From Leucaena leucocephala (Eukaryota; Streptophyta; Magnoliopsida; Fabales; Fabaceae), in assembly GCA_037074615.1 (NCBI GenBank), contig CM073570.1, positions 14,491,685 to 14,555,684 of the forward strand: DNA of 64,000 bases. Reading direction: 5' to 3'. The notes under the pieces are model-generated. The model did not search any database. It was not told the DNA's origin and was given only the letters and a program-made list of their open reading frames with translations. This document shows positions 24,451-36,945 of the stretch, piece by piece. The position numbers and the translations under genes were made by a program. Positions within the stretch are counted from its first letter, which is position 1; every line of letters starts with the position of its first letter.

Positions 24451-27373
24451 GAAAAGCATCTAGGCATTCTGCTTTCATCACAATGAAAAAGTTATTACGG
24501 CAGTACTCTAGACACAAAATTGATTGGAGAAGGTTAATTTTTATTGGGGCCTCTTTGGCAATATCTGTTATTGTGTTTCTGATGCTTGTACATAGTCATC
24601 AATTGAACAAACAGTACCTTTCTCCTCTTAAATCAGTTTCATCAAACCTATCCTTGAGCAACACCAGAAAGTCAAATGAATTTCTAGAAGAGACCAGACA
24701 TCAACAGGTTCATCTTAGCCAACCTGCCTCAATCGTTTCACCTAATGTGCCTAACAGGTTAGTACAATTAGCTCCAGTTGAATCAGAGAGAGAGGAACCC
24801 GAACCTCATCAAAGCAATATTTCTGTACATGGGAGAAAGGAGGACAAAAATTTTGCCCATACAACAGCAATTATTACGCCTTCCCCTCCTCATGGATTAG
24901 TGCCTTCTAGATTGCAGGTAGAAGTTGATGAGATTTTGAACTTACTTCTTTCTTCTTTTAAATATGATGGAGAGAGGCGTCACACGTAATTTACTCGATG
25001 TATATCTCAGAGGTACACACGGTCTATGTCACCTAATGAGGCCCTTGTATATGCAAAGAATGAGATTGAACATGCGCCTCAAATTGTTGAAGATTCAGAT
25101 CTCTACAGTCCTCTATTCAGGAACGCTTCTCTTTTCAAAAGGTACTACATAATTTTTTTTTTTTTTTGCTTTGTTCTGCTTATGTCATGTTCTTTTGCAG
25201 AGTACTATCATGATTTGTACACGCTGATTACTGAGCAAAGTGTTTGCGTAATAAGAGCCTACTACTCTGAAATCAGATTGTGATATTGAAATTTCTTGAA
25301 GTTTTAGTCACAACTTGTGAGCTATTTTTTGCTTGTATGACTGTTCAAAGTGGGGGAAAGGCAACCCTTTTCCTTCTAGCGATAAAACCTCCTGGATTGT
25401 ACTCAATGTGGGCAGACTGTTTGCTGTGTAACTAGATGTGTCTACAGCATGCTCATAATGCTAGTGAGTCTATAAAGGCTTTTATATGAATTTCTGACCT
25501 TGTGTATCAAGGAGCCGTTCAAATTAAAGCAGAGTTTCTAACTTTAAAACCCTCTTCATAAAGTTCATTGGACTTGAAAATGTGAAGGTGGAAATATATC
25601 CAGGATTAAACTATCAAAGTCACCTCAGAGATGAAATAAAGCACATGCAAAGCTTCAACCTATAACTTGTGATATAATTGCATAATGCAAGGAGTTAGAA
25701 GATTTGGGAAACATATGTTATTGTAGAATAATAATCTTCCATTAAGGAACACCTCTGGCTTTGTGTTTCCTTGTACTCAACTCTATTCTTGTAGTTCATT
25801 TCAAAAATTTCTCTCTTTTCCTACGCATGGGCATCATGCATGTGGGATGAGAGTAAAGGCATCGTATTGTGTACTGTACAGAACTCAGTTCATAAATCAA
25901 GACATTTGCGGGTATTTTGTAAAATATAAAAAGTGGCCGCTTATTATGTCTTTAACACACGTCATGATTTCAATTACTTTGTCCTAGTTGAACATTTGTG
26001 AAAAGACATCTCAAGAAATGTTGTGCCTCCTCAATTTCAGGAGCTATGAATTGATGGAAACAATACTTAAAGTTTATATTTATCCTGATGGATCAAGACC
26101 CATTTTCCATAAACCTTTCCTCAAGGGAATCTATGCTTCTGAAGGATGGTTTATGAAGTTAATGCGGGAAAACAAGCAGTTCGTTACCAAGGACCCCGGA
26201 AAAGCTCACTTGTTTTATTTGCCATATAGTGCCCGTCAACTGGAGAAGGCACTCTATGTGCCCGGATCTCATTCTTTGAAGCCATTGTCTATCTTTCTGA
26301 GGAACTATGTGAACAAGATTGCTGCAAAGTATCCATTCTGGAATCGCTCACGTGGATCAGACCATTTCCTTGTTGCTTGCCATGATTGGGTATGTGGCAT
26401 ATCTCTATTTTCCATATATTTGTTGCTGACTTGAACCCCACTATTTATCTGGAAGAAGTGTGATAATTGTTTTGAGTCTTAGAATTTCCTTTTTCCTTTT
26501 TTGGAAAAACTAGACATGATTTCATGGTTTATTAACCATGCAATTTGTCATAAATTTTTTATTTTGTATGATACATTTTCCCCTTTTGACTATTGCCTAA
26601 TTACAACTTCAATACATCAACTTTGTTTTTTGGTCTTTATGAGCCACATTAGTCTGACAAGAAGCTCTATGTAATCTTTGCAGGGTCCTTATACAGTAAC
26701 CGAGCATAATGAATTGGCCAGAAACACCATTAAAGCTCTATGTAATGCTGATACGTCTGAAAGAATCTTCATCGCAGGAAGAGATGTTTCCCTCCCAGAA
26801 ACTACCATAAGGGCACCCAGAAGACCTCTTAGACATGTTGGTGGGAACAAAGTGTCACAACGTCCAATTCTCGCCTTCTTCGCTGGAAGCATGCATGGTC
26901 GAGTCCGCCCTAAGCTTCTTAAGCATTGGGGTGGCGAAAAGGATGAAGACATGAAAATTTATCAGCGTTTACCTCAACTAGTTTCCAAAAGGATGACTTA
27001 TATCCAGCACATGAAATCAAGCAAATATTGTCTATGTCCAATGGGCTATGAAGTGAATAGCCCGAGGATCGTCGAGGCCATATATTACGAGTGTGTTCCC
27101 GTTATCATCGCGGATAATTTCATCCTCCCTTTCAGCGAAGTACTGGATTGGAACGCGTTCTCTGTAGTGGTGGCCGAGAAGGATATACCCAGGTTAAAGG
27201 AAATTTTACTGTCCATTCCCATGTCAAAATATCTTACCATGCAAACTAATGTGAAGATGGTGCAGAAGCATTTCCTTTGGAACCCAAAACCAATAGGATA
27301 TGATCTGTTCCACATGATTTTGCATTCAATATGGTTCAATAGGCTAAATAACATTCAAATCCCACGGATATAG
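24447..27373 (+). CDS. GT47 exostosin-family glycosyltransferase
   Basis: Four exons (24447-24917, 25011-25141, 26041-26389, 26684-27373) join to 1641 nt, 546 aa, with all junctions GT-AG. Residues ~30-49 (LIFIGASLAISVIVFLMLV) form one membrane span after a basic N-terminus, giving the type II topology of Golgi enzymes. A low-complexity stem runs to ~residue 155. The exostosin domain spans ~202-500: LKVYIYPDG, ASEGWFMKLM, DPGKAHLFYLPYS, the ACHDWGPY motif across the exon 3/4 junction (HDW at 315-317), RPILAFFAGSMHGRVRP, and the donor-binding region MKSSKYCLCPMGYEVNSPRI followed by VEAIYYECVPVIIAD. Plant members of this Arabidopsis At5g25310/At3g07620-like group are presumed to act on cell-wall polysaccharides; donor and acceptor cannot be read here. 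The gene looks intact. Confidence 0.93.
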
Positions 27374-28217
27374 TTAATTCTTTGAGCATTTATTGAGAAA
27401 TGATTTTGGACGTTTTGTGTCTTTTGGCTTATGTGTTTTAAAGCTATTCATCTGCTATATGCAGAATTTTGACAGCCCTTTTTTACTTCACTGGTTCATT
27501 GTTTGGAAGCATATGGCAAAAGCATTTACCCATTGGATTCAAAATGATTTTTCTTACTCTTTAGAGGCATTCATGCATTTAATGTTGTCTTTGATGATCA
27601 CGTGCTATGACAAGTTGACAACTTTTTGTTCCCATCATGATCAAGCAGAGAAACCCTAGCTGTCTGAAATACTGGAATAAGAATTAATGGGCTGCTACGT
27701 CTTGTTATATATATGATGCACTCCTTCACAAGGTTTTGCATTATCAACCCACCATTCATTTCACATCACAATGATTAGTTCAGATGCAAAAAGAGAAAGA
27801 AAAAGAAAAGATACGGTAGAAAGTAGAAGAGAAATCACCAAACTCTCAACTTAATTACAGATATCAATCTTAATATTGGGATCCTCTAAAACCCTCTCAG
27901 TAAATTTCAAAGAAGGAAAGGCACAGACAACTTATGAACCCTAAAATGATCACCGAGCTCTTGAGTTCTCAAACACCGTCCTAGATCACTTTGTTTTCTT
28001 AGGAGATTCACTCTAAAATTCTAAAAAAAATATATAATTACAAAAAAATCCTAATAATAAGTGAATATTATAAATCTATTGTTATTCTTTTTTACTAGAA
28101 TTTGTTTTTAACCGATTTCATTCCTTTCTTTTAAGACCTTAGAGTGATTCTCTCAAGTTTTTTTCCCTCTCTCTTCAAAATCTACAGGGCAATTTTCTCT
28201 GGAAACTTTGATTAGGA
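27374..28217. other. Convergent 3' region between GT47 and MYB genes
   Basis: The 3' ends of two convergent genes share this 0.84-kb stretch. No additional gene is supported; an open stretch at 27,393-27,659 has no recognisable features and probably lies in the GT47 3' UTR. Confidence 0.5.
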
Positions 28218-29381
28218 TCAAAATTCCTCATTGGTCCCTGGAAACTCATCTAGTTCTAGATACTTGTTCACCCAATCCAATTCATGAAAGGATCCTCCTT
28301 CTTTGGGAGAGAAGTCAAGGAACTCATTCACATCAAAACTAACTTCTGAGTTCACAATTCCACTATTCCCATTAAGGGCTTCCTCATTATTATTATTCTC
28401 CACAATAGCACTATACTCCCAAGTATTTTGGGGCGTACTTTCTTCTTGTGGGATTGATGAAGTGTTTGGCTTCTTCTTCTTCTTCTCTTCACTATTTACT
28501 TTTTTGCACAAATGAGAATTCCAATAGTTCTTAATTTCATTGTCTGTTCGTCCTGGAAGCCTCCCAGCTATCAATGACCACCTACACACAAATTTAAATG
28601 TCAGATAACAATAACTCAATCCAACAACCACATAACAGGAGAATTAAATTCACATAATGTTTCAGTCTGACTCACTTCAAAGTACTATGACACGATAATA
28701 CAACAAGAATCATTGTCTTCAGAGGATTATTTAGTTTAAGGGATAGAATTTAGTATATTTATAAGGCTTACGAAGGTAATAATAGCAATGAAAAAAAAAT
28801 GACTAAAATTGTCTCTACCATGCATATATCCAGAAGCTTTCATGTCAGAACTGTTAATTTAACATCCTCCACACTTATAGGAAACAATTTCTTAACACCG
28901 ATTGGCTAACAAAATTGACACCATAGGCTCATTCAATATGTTCCTTGTTTCTTTCTTTCTAAAGCGCATATATATATATATAGAGAGAGAGAGAGAAAAC
29001 AAATCAGTATATAAGAAGCGTACCTGTTTCCCAGAAGTTTGTGAAGCCTGAGGATTAAATCTTCTTCTTCAAGTGAAATGTTGCCTCTCTTGATGTTTGG
29101 CCTGAGATAGTTGAGCCATCTCAGCCTGCAACTCTTGCCACATCTGTTTAAACCTGCAAAAAACAGTACAGAACACAGAACCCAGAAAAGGTTAATTAAG
29201 AAGAAGAAGTAATGAAGAGAGTGAAGATAAGAAAGGAACCTGATTTAAGAGCAATGGACTTCCACCTCTTAGCGCCATGAAGTTCAATGCATTGAGCAAG
29301 TTTTCGATCTTCCTCGGGAGTCCAAGCTCCTCGGTTAATCAATTTCCTAATGGGTGAATTAGTCTGGTTTTTTGGTGCCAT
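28218..29381 (-). CDS. R2R3-MYB transcription factor with bHLH-interaction motif
   Basis: Exons on the minus strand are 29240-29381, 29024-29153 and 28218-28581 (636 nt, 211 aa), the usual three-exon R2R3 layout. Repeat R2 spans ~18-66 with Trp at 20, 40 and 60; R3 spans ~69-116 with Ile in place of the first Trp, as usual, then W92 and W111. The R3 helix carries the D-L-x2-R-x3-L-x6-L-x3-R signature (D79, L80, R83, L87, L94, R98) that binds R/B-like bHLH partners. This suggests a MYB-bHLH-WD40 type regulator, as in the WER/GL1/MYB5/MYB82 group. After KNYWNSHLCKK the short C-terminus is acidic (ELDWVNKYLELDEFPGTNEEF, split here as a 15-20 residue tail), a plausible activation region. The exact subgroup is not assigned. 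It acts in the nucleus. Confidence 0.93.
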
Positions 29382-29542
29382 GTGAGAGAGAATGAAGGAG
29401 ACACAAACGCTTTTGGAAAAAATGAGAGTAAAGGACAGTGAGACAACAATAAGTTGAGATATATTGGGCAGAGAGAGAGAGCAAGAGAGAGTAATGTTAA
29501 AAAACTTGAAAGATGGGAGGGTTTGGAATTTGAAAGGTTAGT

Positions 29543-29563
29543 GAGTCAACGAGTCAACTTATC
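29543..29563 (-). promoter_or_regulatory. Paired W-box (TTGACT) in MYB promoter
   Basis: On the minus strand the sequence reads TTGACTCGTTGACTCAC: two TTGACT cores nine bases apart, about 170 bases upstream of the MYB start. TTGAC(C/T) is the WRKY-factor site, and tandem W-boxes are typical of WRKY-responsive promoters. A TATA-like AATATATC (about 29,457-29,467) lies between them and the start codon, a sensible core-promoter position. WRKY control is inferred only. Confidence 0.45.
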
Positions 29564-29639
29564 TAACCTTCCATATGAACAAAAATAGGAAGACCCAACT
29601 ACCAGTAGCTTGCAGATACCTTGTCTCCTGACTGGGAAG

Positions 29640-31618
29640 TGAAGATTAGCCATTTTGAGTTAACCACTCACATATTAATAAAAATTATATTCCCCTCAAG
29701 TTTCAAGTGTACAAGTTACCGGGATTTTATTTCGGTATAAAATTTAAATCAAATTACTTATATTTATTAGATCAAATTACCTAATCATAATTGTTATTTT
29801 ATTATTATTAGTTGTTAAAATGCATACGAATACTTATAAATTCATCCAACAATGCTAATAAATTTTTGTATTGATATAAATTAGAATCTATAATTTTCAT
29901 ATGAATATTTGTTATTTTACTTTTATTAGTTGTTAAAATTAGAATTTTGTAAATTTTTATATAGGCATATTTTATTTTTCTATTGTTAATCATTAAAATA
30001 CTTATATATATCTATAAATTTACCTATGAATTTAATCTATATAAGTAACTTGACTTAAATTTTATCTTTTATTTTATTCTATAACACTTCATTTATTTTG
30101 TCTGTAAATTTTTTCCAGACAGTTTCTATTAACTTGACTTAATTTGCTATAAATTTTATATTTTATATTAATTAATAGAAAAACTAGATGGTTCAATCTA
30201 TTCCATTTTTTATATGTTACATGGAGTTAGAATTAGTTAATGGCATGTGATTTATGTAACTTGGTTATTAATCTTGTAATTCATAGATATCTTTTCTTAT
30301 GTATTAAATAAAATATGAAAAATAAGTTGCATGGTTAATATTTTTTTTATAAATAGGACATTTTTGTTATACATTTTGCATTTTATATTAATATTAATAT
30401 CAGTATTGATTAATAAAAAAGCATATGGTTCACCAATACCATTTTTACATTAAAAGGAGTTAAAATAAGCAATATGATTAATGACTTTTGTGAACAATGA
30501 AACTTGATTATCAATCTTGTTGTAGATACATAAAAAAAAAAAGGTTTTTTGGGGGTATTACCAAAAGAAAGTAAAAAGAATACATTGTATTAATTACGAT
30601 TGATAAATAGTATACTTGCTATATATAGTTTATTTCCATGTTAATATTATGGGCAAAAAAAATTTCCAAGTTAATATTAATATTAATTAATGAAAAAATT
30701 AGTAGCTCAACGAACTCCTAAGACATTAATAAGTTTGAATTCGTAACGGTGCTTCCATCAAAAGTCAAAACCATAGATTTGACGTTTCCGATGTAAATCA
30801 AAACAAGGACTAAATTATCTATCATCTTAAAGTGTAGCGGGTGAAGAGAGGAGAATTATTATTTAAAATATATTTAATTTTTAAATAATATTATTTTATT
30901 ATAATTCTAGTTATAATATTTAGAAAAATATACTAATTTTAAAATATTTAAATTTATATTTAAAAATAATTTATAATTCATTCTATCTAATATTAATATT
31001 ATTTAAAAAGAATGAAAATTTTACTTATTTTTATGATAAATAGTTCAACTTTTTTTAAAATTTTTTATAATAAAAAAACAATTACTGAACTATATAATTA
31101 TGTGACTTGACTCGAATTTCATATAGCCCTGTTTTTTAATTTAATACTTCTAATCTTATTTATAAATTAATTTTAACTTGTTTCACCATAATAAAAGAAA
31201 TCTTCAACTTTATTAATTATGTGTCAAAATTTTAAAACTTTTCAACTTTACTCATATTTAATATATTATGACATATAAGAATAAAGTTTATATAATAATA
31301 AACAAAAAATAAAATTATAGATTTATATAAAAAAATTAATAATATGACTTATAAATAAAATAAAAAAATATTTTCTCTCTCTTTATTTTATAAATATGAT
31401 TAAGTAGTTAAATTTTTTAAAAAATTGTTCAAAGATAAATTAAAATATCAATTTAAATAGTTGTAAATATGATCAATTTAGTTGTAAATCATAAATTAAT
31501 AACAATCTTATAATTTGAAATTGAGATTTTCATATTTACAATTATTTCTTGGTAACACTTTTCAAGCACCTATCTACCATTACATTTAAGTTCTGAGAAC
31601 TAATTATCATTCTCCCTA
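29640..31618. other. AT-rich intergenic region
   Basis: No gene or defined repeat recognised in about 2 kb of strongly AT-rich sequence. Confidence 0.5.
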
Positions 31619-31627
31619 ATTTTTTAA

Positions 31628-31790
31628 GGAAAAAAGACAAGAAACAACCATATGAATTTATAAATGACAATTTGGGCATATGAATATATAAAAGGACATA
31701 TTGGGCAGTAGATTCAATCTGTCATTTATAAATTTGAGTAAAAAGATCAAATTACCCTTAAAATACTTGAAGAAAAAAGGGGACAATGAA
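31628..31790 (+). repeat. Left terminal inverted repeat of the MULE
   Basis: It pairs with 41,094-41,256. Shared stretches include TATGAATTTA, AATGACAATTT, TCAATCTGTCATTTATAAAT and TTACCC. Similarity fades near GAAGAAAAAAGGGG. The match is imperfect, so the insertion is not very young. Confidence 0.88.
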
Positions 31791-31799
31791 GCTAAGAAT

Positions 31800-32817
31800 G
31801 CATCAATCATATTGCTAAAGGGATTTGTTTCCCGTCGATTTCGCTTCCTTTTTATAATCCAAGAAACTGAAAATATCAATGTTGAGATTGTCAAAACTCT
31901 AATATTACTTGAAGTCGAGATATATTTTCTCCCATTAATCAAATCTTATGGTGAAAGATTTCACGCTGCCACCAGTGGTTTTTCTATCTGGTGGTAACCC
32001 CATTACCAGTGAAACAAATATCGGGCAAAGACGGGTTCCTATGGCACCATTTCAACCCCTCGACATGCAATTCTGGCATTCCTTTCATGTCCTTTGACTT
32101 GGGGTCTGTAGCCATAACTGTCCCCTTTGACACAATTTACGGAGGCCCTACGGAAGTAGCTCTACGAACTTCGATGACGAGGAACCTCTGCTTGATAAGC
32201 TTTGTATTTTGTTTCAATTTTTTGACGTCAAGTGAAGATTGTTTTCTCACGTTAACTGAATTTGGCAAGGAGGTTACATGATATCAAGAATGTAGTTTAG
32301 AAGTTGGTCATTAATGGTGGCTTGTACCACCGAAAACGTACTTTCTTCTTGGTAATTCTCTTTCATGATATCATATTAATACTTTTTTACAATTCATTTT
32401 GTCATTTATATTTTTATTATTATTTGCCGACGTCTGCATCATTCTCTGTAATCTTTTTCCTGTTTTGTTTTTTTACTGGATTAACACAACCTTAATTAAA
32501 ATTCTTTTGTGTCTATATGTTTTTATATGTTTGTTGAGCTGTTGGGGATAATCAATGACTAATTAGATTCTTTTTCTTTCTTTCTTTATCTGTTTGTTTG
32601 AGTTAGACACTGCTTCAAGAACTTAATTTTACATTTGACAGTGTAGTTTTGGAAAATTTAAGTTATTAGAACAAAAAAGGGGAAAAACTTATGTTTGTGT
32701 CTTTAACTTTGTTTTACTTTAGATTCAATATTGAGATATTTTTTTTGAACAATATTGCATTTTAATTTCAGCAGAACACTGAAGAAAGCCATGACGAAGA
32801 TAAGCCCTTAAGTCAAA
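31800..32817 (+). other. MULE sub-terminal segment, unidentified
   Basis: About 1 kb between the left TIR and the SCAB1-like exon. A GC-richer part (31,960-32,190) contains an open stretch with residues such as GFLWHHFNPSTCNSGIPFMS that I do not recognise. It could be captured promoter or leader sequence, or transposon regulatory sequence. Confidence 0.35.
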
Positions 32818-33555
32818 ATGAATATGCCAATGGAATCATTTCCTCTTGTTTCAGCTGATGTCAACCTTGTTTATGATAGTATTCCAAAATATAAACTTAA
32901 ACCTGATAACCAAATTGTGGAAGAGCTAATGGAGGAAAACCACAGGCCTTCCATGAAGGATGTTATTGAGAAAGAAGTATCTAACTTGTCATATCAACAC
33001 AAATGCCTCTCAGTTCGTGACCTTGCCAGCAAATTTGACAAGAACTTGGTTGTAGCTGCTAAGTTGTCTGATGAGATACTTGTGTTATTAGGCCATATTT
33101 TCTATAAAATTCAGAATGATATTATGAAGAATACTAAGATTTTTTGTTAATAATTTCAAACAAAGCTAAAAGAGATATTATCTTTAGAGGCCATGTTCTT
33201 TTGAAAAAGCTAAGAGATGCATTAGAATCTTTAAAAGATCGTTTGCAAGGAAAACATAATGAGGATGTGGACAAGGCTATTTCTATGGTTTATTTTTCTT
33301 AGGCAACTGAATTATATTAACTGCATTGCTCTGTTCAAAATTTGAAACATCCGCTAACTGGAGAATGGAAATGTATGGAAAATTGAGTCTATGCAAGTGG
33401 AACCTTTAGCAGTTAAGCTGATTCAAAATAAAGGAGAACTAATTCAAGAGAAGTTTGAAGTGAATAAGCTAGTGAACTTTATCAAACAGGTCTTCTATAG
33501 CATCTGATGATTTAGAAAATGAAAGACCCATCAATCAGTTTTGTCAACATGCATT

Positions 33556-35355
33556 TGTTGGCAAATGTGCCCTAGGGGTCAATCATTGTCTTATAAATAT
33601 TATTGATTTATGAATTTATTAATTGTGTTATCATATTATTTACATGTTTACTGTGATGACCATCCTTGGATAATTCATGATCTTATCCTAAATGTCCCTG
33701 GTCGATCATCTATACGGGAGCAGAGATGAAATAAGACCAGTATGACTTTGAAGATGTATAGAGATATAAATCAAAGTCATAGGCACATGTAAGAGTACAA
33801 GGTGTTGGACCGACCCGCTATGAGAGAGAGCTGCATGGGTTACGTCATAAGCTTCTCTCATATACAAATCATGTCATTATGCCTATGACCTGAGATCATC
33901 ATGGATTCCTACATGACAAATGCTCAGCTTTGACCTAGTCAAAAGTCACTTTTGACCGAGTGATCATAAAAACTATGTTCGGGCTTAGTGGTTTTTTATG
34001 CGGAGGAATGTGAATGGTCAAGATGGAATCTGTCTCTCACATTTGTAGAGAGATATTACTGGGCCTCTCGATGAGTGAGTCTGAGAAATGTATGGCCATA
34101 CTATAATGAAAAGGTAGTTCCATTTCTATAGTCAGACTACTCAGGGATCGAGAAAGTAACAGTCAGGAATAGGAGGATGACATTATTCATGCCTCATCCA
34201 TGACTAAAATATCACGTGACAGAAGGGACATGATATGGTTGTATAAAAGATTACATTGTTTATCGATCCTCATGTGATTTGGGTAGTCGTTATGTCTTGC
34301 TAGAGACCGCTTGCGACTTGTGGGCCAGTATAGGAAATGACCCACTGCCAACTTCATATGAGCCTACAGGGTTGCACACAAAATAGTCCAACACGAGCTA
34401 TGATGTCCAGATTCATTGAATCTAAGACGTGTCTAGATTCAATGAATGATCCAGGGTTGATGTATATATTTATTTATATTTATATTCGTATATATATAAA
34501 TTCGTATATATATATTATATATAAGGGATATATAGGATTTAATTTATAAGGATAAATTAAATCTCTATCACTGAATTTGAAATTTAAATTGATAGAATAT
34601 CTCATATAAGAGATATTTACAAAATTTAATTTATAAGGATAAATTAAATCCCTATCACGTTTGAATTTGAAATTCAAATTGATAGGATATCTCAAATTTA
34701 ATTTATGAGAATAAATCAAATATAGTCCAATCTTATCTTTATTTAAATTAAATAAATAGGTGAATTAAATCTGTGGGACGAATTTAATATAAATATTATT
34801 TATTTAATTAGTTTCTTATCAAATTATACAATATGTGATATTGTATTAATTTCAGAATTAATATAGATTAATTCCAAGATCCAATTCGGTTGAGAAAAAC
34901 GCAGAGCATCCTATATATCTGATTTTAGGAGCTACATTTTTGGTACACAACACACAATATAAAAGGCCGAACGGAATCTGCAAAAGGTTTGCAGATAAGA
35001 AATTGCTGAAGTAGAGACGGAGAGGACAAATTCTTGAGAGAGCCTTGGAGGGATAGGAGACGCTAGCACATCGTTCATGGTTAGAACGCTGTTTGTGTGG
35101 ATACTAGTAGAGGAAGCCGACCTGAGGAGTCAACTTCTTGCGATCAGAAAGAGAGCACGAGCCGCGGAGAGAAGCTGTGGACATCTTCTTGCGATCGAAA
35201 AGAGATCACCAGTCGCGGAGAGAAGCTGTGGAAGTCGCTAAAGAACACCAAGGGTAATGCTTCTTTCCACTTGACTTAAACACATACGGTAGATCCTGGC
35301 AAGGAATAAAAAAAATTTAAATTAATTTCCGCTGCGTGTCTTCCAATTCCTAACA
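33556..35355. mobile_element. Probable solo LTR (~1.8 kb) nested in the SCAB1-like pseudogene
   Basis: The segment runs from TGTTGGCAAATGTGCCCTAG to CCAATTCCTAACA, with TG...CA ends typical of LTRs. It interrupts the intron between two SCAB1-like exons. No coding domain lies inside, consistent with LTR-LTR recombination. It contains a duplicated block around 34,540-34,700 (GGATAAATTAAATC twice) and a 51-bp tandem repeat near its end. The flanking 5-mers (GCATT and ATGTT) do not match cleanly, so the exact ends carry some doubt. Its length and TGTTGG start are copia-like. Confidence 0.6.
35134..35236. repeat. 51-bp tandem duplication within the LTR
   Basis: Two successive copies begin CTTCTTGCGATC and include GCGGAGAGAAGCTGTGG, with a 51-bp period and a few differences. 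Confidence 0.85.
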
Positions 35356-36040
35356 ATGTTAGTTTTGTTTTGCAGGCTTAAGAAGTTGCAAAGAAACTTG
35401 TGAATCAAGAGAAGTCTTTTGCTTGTGCTAAAATTGAAAGTGTTGGAGCATTAGTGATGAGAATTGAGGAGGCCCTTGAGGAACAGGAAAAAGCTTTCCA
35501 AGCTTCTAAGAGACAGGTTCCTTTTAAGTGATTGCAATGGTTTCATTATTAAATATTAATTAAATTTCCCTAGAATATAATATTAGGGCATAGGGAAGGA
35601 TTTTATGCATAATTTATGATAAATAATTGCTGTAAATTTGAGATTTAAGAAAAGAGAGGTTCATTTTTCATTTGATCCTACACATATGGTTACAGGTAGT
35701 ACTTGTTCGGCCCAAGGATTTAGTATAGGGGAAAATTTTACTAACCGAGTTTCAACACAAGTAAGATTGATCATATTTAGTATGAGTATACATATACATA
35801 CATGTGAGTTTGTTTTGTTGTTTTTGTGATATGGGGGCCTTCCACTAATTGGGTTGTACTTGTTCTAGGCATGGGTTTTTTAAATTTGCCTAATCAAAAT
35901 GTTGTGGCAAATTCATCTTTTATAATTCTTAATAAGAGTGTGAATTTCTATAGGGTTGTTTGACTTATGTACTGTTATACTTTGTGATAATTATGACTAA
36001 TTTTGTAATAACTATGGACATATTTTTCCTTTCACATTTA

Positions 36041-36185
36041 CAGCAATGGAATTGCAACATATTGCCTTTAGGTTTGCAACTTCAACAATGGCATTTGCAA
36101 CTCATCTAATGAGGTTTGCAAGTCTTCCAATAGTGTTTGCAACTTCCACAATAGGATTTAGAATTCATCTAATGAGGTTTTGCTG
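36041..36185 (-). repeat. 21-bp minisatellite, inverted block
   Basis: Units such as ATGGCATTTGCAACTCATCT and GAGGTTTGCAAGTCTTCC are the reverse complement of the GTTGCAAAT...CATT unit that runs forward from 36,704. About seven degenerate units lie here in the opposite orientation to the main array. Confidence 0.8.
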
Positions 36186-36593
36186 TCATGGGCAGGATGT
36201 TTTTTTATATTGTTGTCATGTAATTGCTGTGAAGTAAAGCTATAACTATTTATGACTTGCAAATCCTATCACTTAGAAATCATCCAAGTAAAAGAACAAA
36301 ATATTGACTTCCAATCACTTTTTTTCCTAGAATAGTAAATATTTTAGGGGAAGTTGTAAAATCTATTGATCATGTTGCAAATATCATTGCATGAATTGTA
36401 AACCCAAATACTATTACTCGAAGGTATATTGTTACAAAGAGTTGTTAATACCTTAGGGGAAGTTGTAAATATCGTTACTCATGTTACAAATCTCATTGTA
36501 GAAGTTGCAAACCCCAAAGCCATTAATTGCAAGTCGGTTGATAAGTACAATTGTTAATGTCTTAGGGTAATTTGTTAATATGATTGCTCATGT

Positions 36594-36945
36594 TTGGTGA
36601 ATAGAGGAGAGAGAGGTTGTGTTTCAAAAACTAAAGAATTGACACAGTTTAATGATTGATCATCTTCTCCCTCTAAAAGACTCAGTTTTTCTACGTCATT
36701 GTTAAAGTTGCAAATCCCATTATTAAAGTTAAAAATCTCATTACATGAGTTGTAAATCCCATTAGCAATAGGTTATAATTTCAGTTGTAAACATCATTGT
36801 AAGAGTTGCAAATGCCACTAGATGAGTTACAAATGTCATTACAGGAGTTGTAAATCCCATTAGCATAGGTTACAATTTTAGTTGTAAATGTCATTGCAGA
36901 AGTTACAAATCCCATTGTTCAAGCTGCAAATCCCATTGTGGTTGA
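36594..36945 (+). repeat. 180-bp unit remnant and first forward 21-bp array
   Basis: From 36,594 to ~36,700 there is a partial copy of the ~180-bp unit that occurs three times at 62,751-63,270 (shared text GAATTGACACAGTTTAATGA and CATCTTCTCCCTCTAAAA). It leads straight into about eleven degenerate 21-bp units such as AGTTGCAAATCCCATTATTA. The same junction occurs in the second element at ~63,280. Confidence 0.85.

Larger units (their letters stand above)
32818..35517 (+). pseudogene. Captured SCAB1-like actin-binding protein fragment
   Basis: Plus-strand pieces match stomatal closure-related actin-binding protein (SCAB1): VSADVNLVYDSIPKYKLKPD and RPSMKDVIEKEV ... LSVRDLASKFDKNLVVAAKL (32,818-33,090), HVLLKKLRDALESLKDRLQG (~33,190-33,300), VEPLAVKLIQNKGELIQEKF (~33,396-33,490), and AKKLVNQEKSFACAKIES ... 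RIEEALEEQEKAFQASKRQ (~35,378-35,517). In intact SCAB1 these belong to the N-terminal actin-binding and coiled-coil region. The C-terminal Ig/PH-like part is not found. Lesions include a stop after YFS, a frame break before VEPL and a TAA just before EVAKKL. Intron-like sequence remains between pieces, so capture was at DNA level. A 1.8-kb LTR lies in one former intron. Confidence 0.85.

Noticed and set aside
31991..32281. 96-codon frame after the left MULE TIR as a transposase start
   Set aside because: No MURA or zinc-finger (SWIM) motif is visible; the residues match nothing I recognise.
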